A stretch of DNA of 16,106 nt, from NCBI GenBank assembly GCA_964542055.1, contig CAZITB010000064.1, positions 1 through 16,106 on the forward strand, written 5' to 3'. This DNA is from CAZITB01 sp964542055 (GTDB lineage: Bacteria > Planctomycetota > Phycisphaerae > Sedimentisphaerales > CAMDDF01). Position numbers and translations under genes: made by a program. Below are positions 15,650-16,106 of this stretch, one piece after another. Position 1 is the stretch's first letter, and each line of letters opens with the position of its first letter. The notes beneath the pieces were generated by a model, which was not told where the DNA came from, ran no database searches, and was given only the letters and a program-made list of their open reading frames with translations.

Positions 15650-15752
15650 AAAAACGTAAGAATAAAAAAAACTGAATATCCGAAATAAAAGTTATTTATT
15701 GGTATAATATCGGCTTTTAGTTTGCAAAATCTCCATCTTTTTAAAAAACAAC
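15650..15752. other. AT-rich intergenic stretch without a recognisable gene
   Basis: Between the promoter area of the OmpA-domain gene and the terminator of the porin-like gene I see no open frame with coding character and no RNA gene. A TATAAT lies on the + strand at 15703-15708 but has no fitting -35 box and no gene to serve. Confidence 0.3.
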
Positions 15753-15788
15753 AAAAAAAAAGGCTGACACCCAAAAGCGTCAGCCTTT
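15753..15788 (-). terminator. Intrinsic terminator after the porin-like gene
   Basis: On the minus strand AAAGGCTGAC and GTCAGCCTTT form a perfect 10-bp stem around a 10-base loop (15769-15778), followed by a run of Ts that continues from the stem (+ strand A-run 15753-15761). It begins 21 bases after the stop codon of the porin-like gene. It is among the strongest terminators in the window. Confidence 0.88.
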
Positions 15789-15809
15789 AAAATACTTGAT
15801 AACTCTATT

Positions 15810-16106
15810 TTAGAAATCCAAAGCGTAGGTTACGCCCCAGTAGAGTTCATCTTCATCATTAAGGTCGAATTCACCAAATGTTAACTGGTAAGCTACCATT
15901 GGGGTTAAGGTTCCGCCCATGCATTCGAATGGCATAGCCAGTTTACCAACTGCGTGTGACCAACCGCTTTCATCGGCAATGAATTTGTCGTTGAAAACAG
16001 CATCCATTGACAGCATCCAATCCTGGCTCTGACCGGCCTGCATAAAGCTTTCGGTCTGGAAACCATAGTTGAAACCAAACATGTGTACATAACCGTTAAC
16101 ACTGCC
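15810..16106 (-). CDS. C-terminal end of an outer-membrane porin-like beta barrel (partial)
   Basis: The frame is open to the window edge, so only the last 98 residues are seen; the true start lies beyond 16106 and the internal Met at 16082 is not the start. The sequence alternates aromatic or aliphatic residues with polar ones in short strands: FGFNYGFQTES, DWMLSMDAVFNDKF, HAVGKLAMPF, TLTPMVAYQLTFG, ELYWGVTYALDF. It ends in Phe, the usual recognition signal for BAM-mediated barrel insertion. This fits a small outer-membrane barrel of the TorF-like putative porin or similar type, but the substrate cannot be named from this piece. A strong terminator follows, and the upstream neighbour is outside the window. 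Confidence 0.65.
   Translation of the reverse strand, partial: GSVNGYVHMFGFNYGFQTESFMQAGQSQDWMLSMDAVFNDKFIADESGWSHAVGKLAMPFECMGGTLTPMVAYQLTFGEFDLNDEDELYWGVTYALDF

Noticed and set aside
15690..15715. Perfect TATAAT on the plus strand in the 15.7 kb gap
   Set aside because: No -35 box at a suitable distance, no downstream plus-strand gene, and the next hairpin has no T-run on that strand, so a small RNA is not supported.

Overview
The window reads as chromosomal DNA of a Gram-negative (diderm) bacterium. Most genes are housekeeping or envelope functions: an LPS-assembly-like outer-membrane barrel, a lipoprotein-releasing type ABC transporter, an OmpA-domain lipoprotein and a porin-like barrel. 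Codon use is moderately AT-rich with many C-ending codons, and Shine-Dalgarno sites are weak or absent before several genes. Together with the gene set (tandem FtsX-type permeases next to lysS, a DUF4139 secreted protein, an LptA/LptD-like protein without cysteines) this suggests a planctomycete of the Phycisphaerae/Sedimentisphaerales type. That placement is inference from style and gene order and was not tested by a search.

Layout. (1) 1-2439, + strand: the 3' part of an LptD/OstA-like gene that begins before the window. (2) 2488-3438, +: class II fructose-bisphosphate aldolase, closed by a hairpin terminator. (3) 3570-12636, +: a tight run that looks like one operon. It holds a signal-peptide-bearing S41/PDZ protease, lysyl-tRNA synthetase, two homologous FtsX-type permeases, their ABC ATPase, a branched-chain aminotransferase and a long-chain polyprenyl diphosphate synthase. 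Gaps are 1 to 16 bases and the last two genes overlap. (4) 12732-14141, +: a secreted DUF4139 protein with its own strong ribosome binding site, ending in a terminator whose T-run reaches into the stop codon of the convergent ndk gene. (5) 14196-16106, - strand: ndk, an OmpA-domain lipoprotein, and the C-terminal end of an outer-membrane barrel that continues past the window. The last two genes each end in a clear intrinsic terminator, so they appear to be separate transcription units.

How the genes fit together: many of them serve the cell envelope. The permease-ATPase trio is built like LolCDE, which moves lipoproteins to the outer membrane. The OmpA-domain lipoprotein encoded nearby has a lipobox with Gly at +2, which would make it a plausible client. 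The LptD-like barrel would insert lipopolysaccharide, the S41 protease would process periplasmic proteins, and the prenyl synthase would make the isoprenoid chain of a quinone or carrier lipid. lysS, fba, ilvE and ndk are core metabolism or translation. I found no tRNA, rRNA, CRISPR array, insertion sequence, phage gene or toxin-antitoxin pair, and no sign of a wholly new multi-gene system. The items worth a second look are the Lol-like cassette and its odd operon, the cysteine-free LptD-like protein, the DUF4139 protein of unknown function and a few small regulatory layouts.
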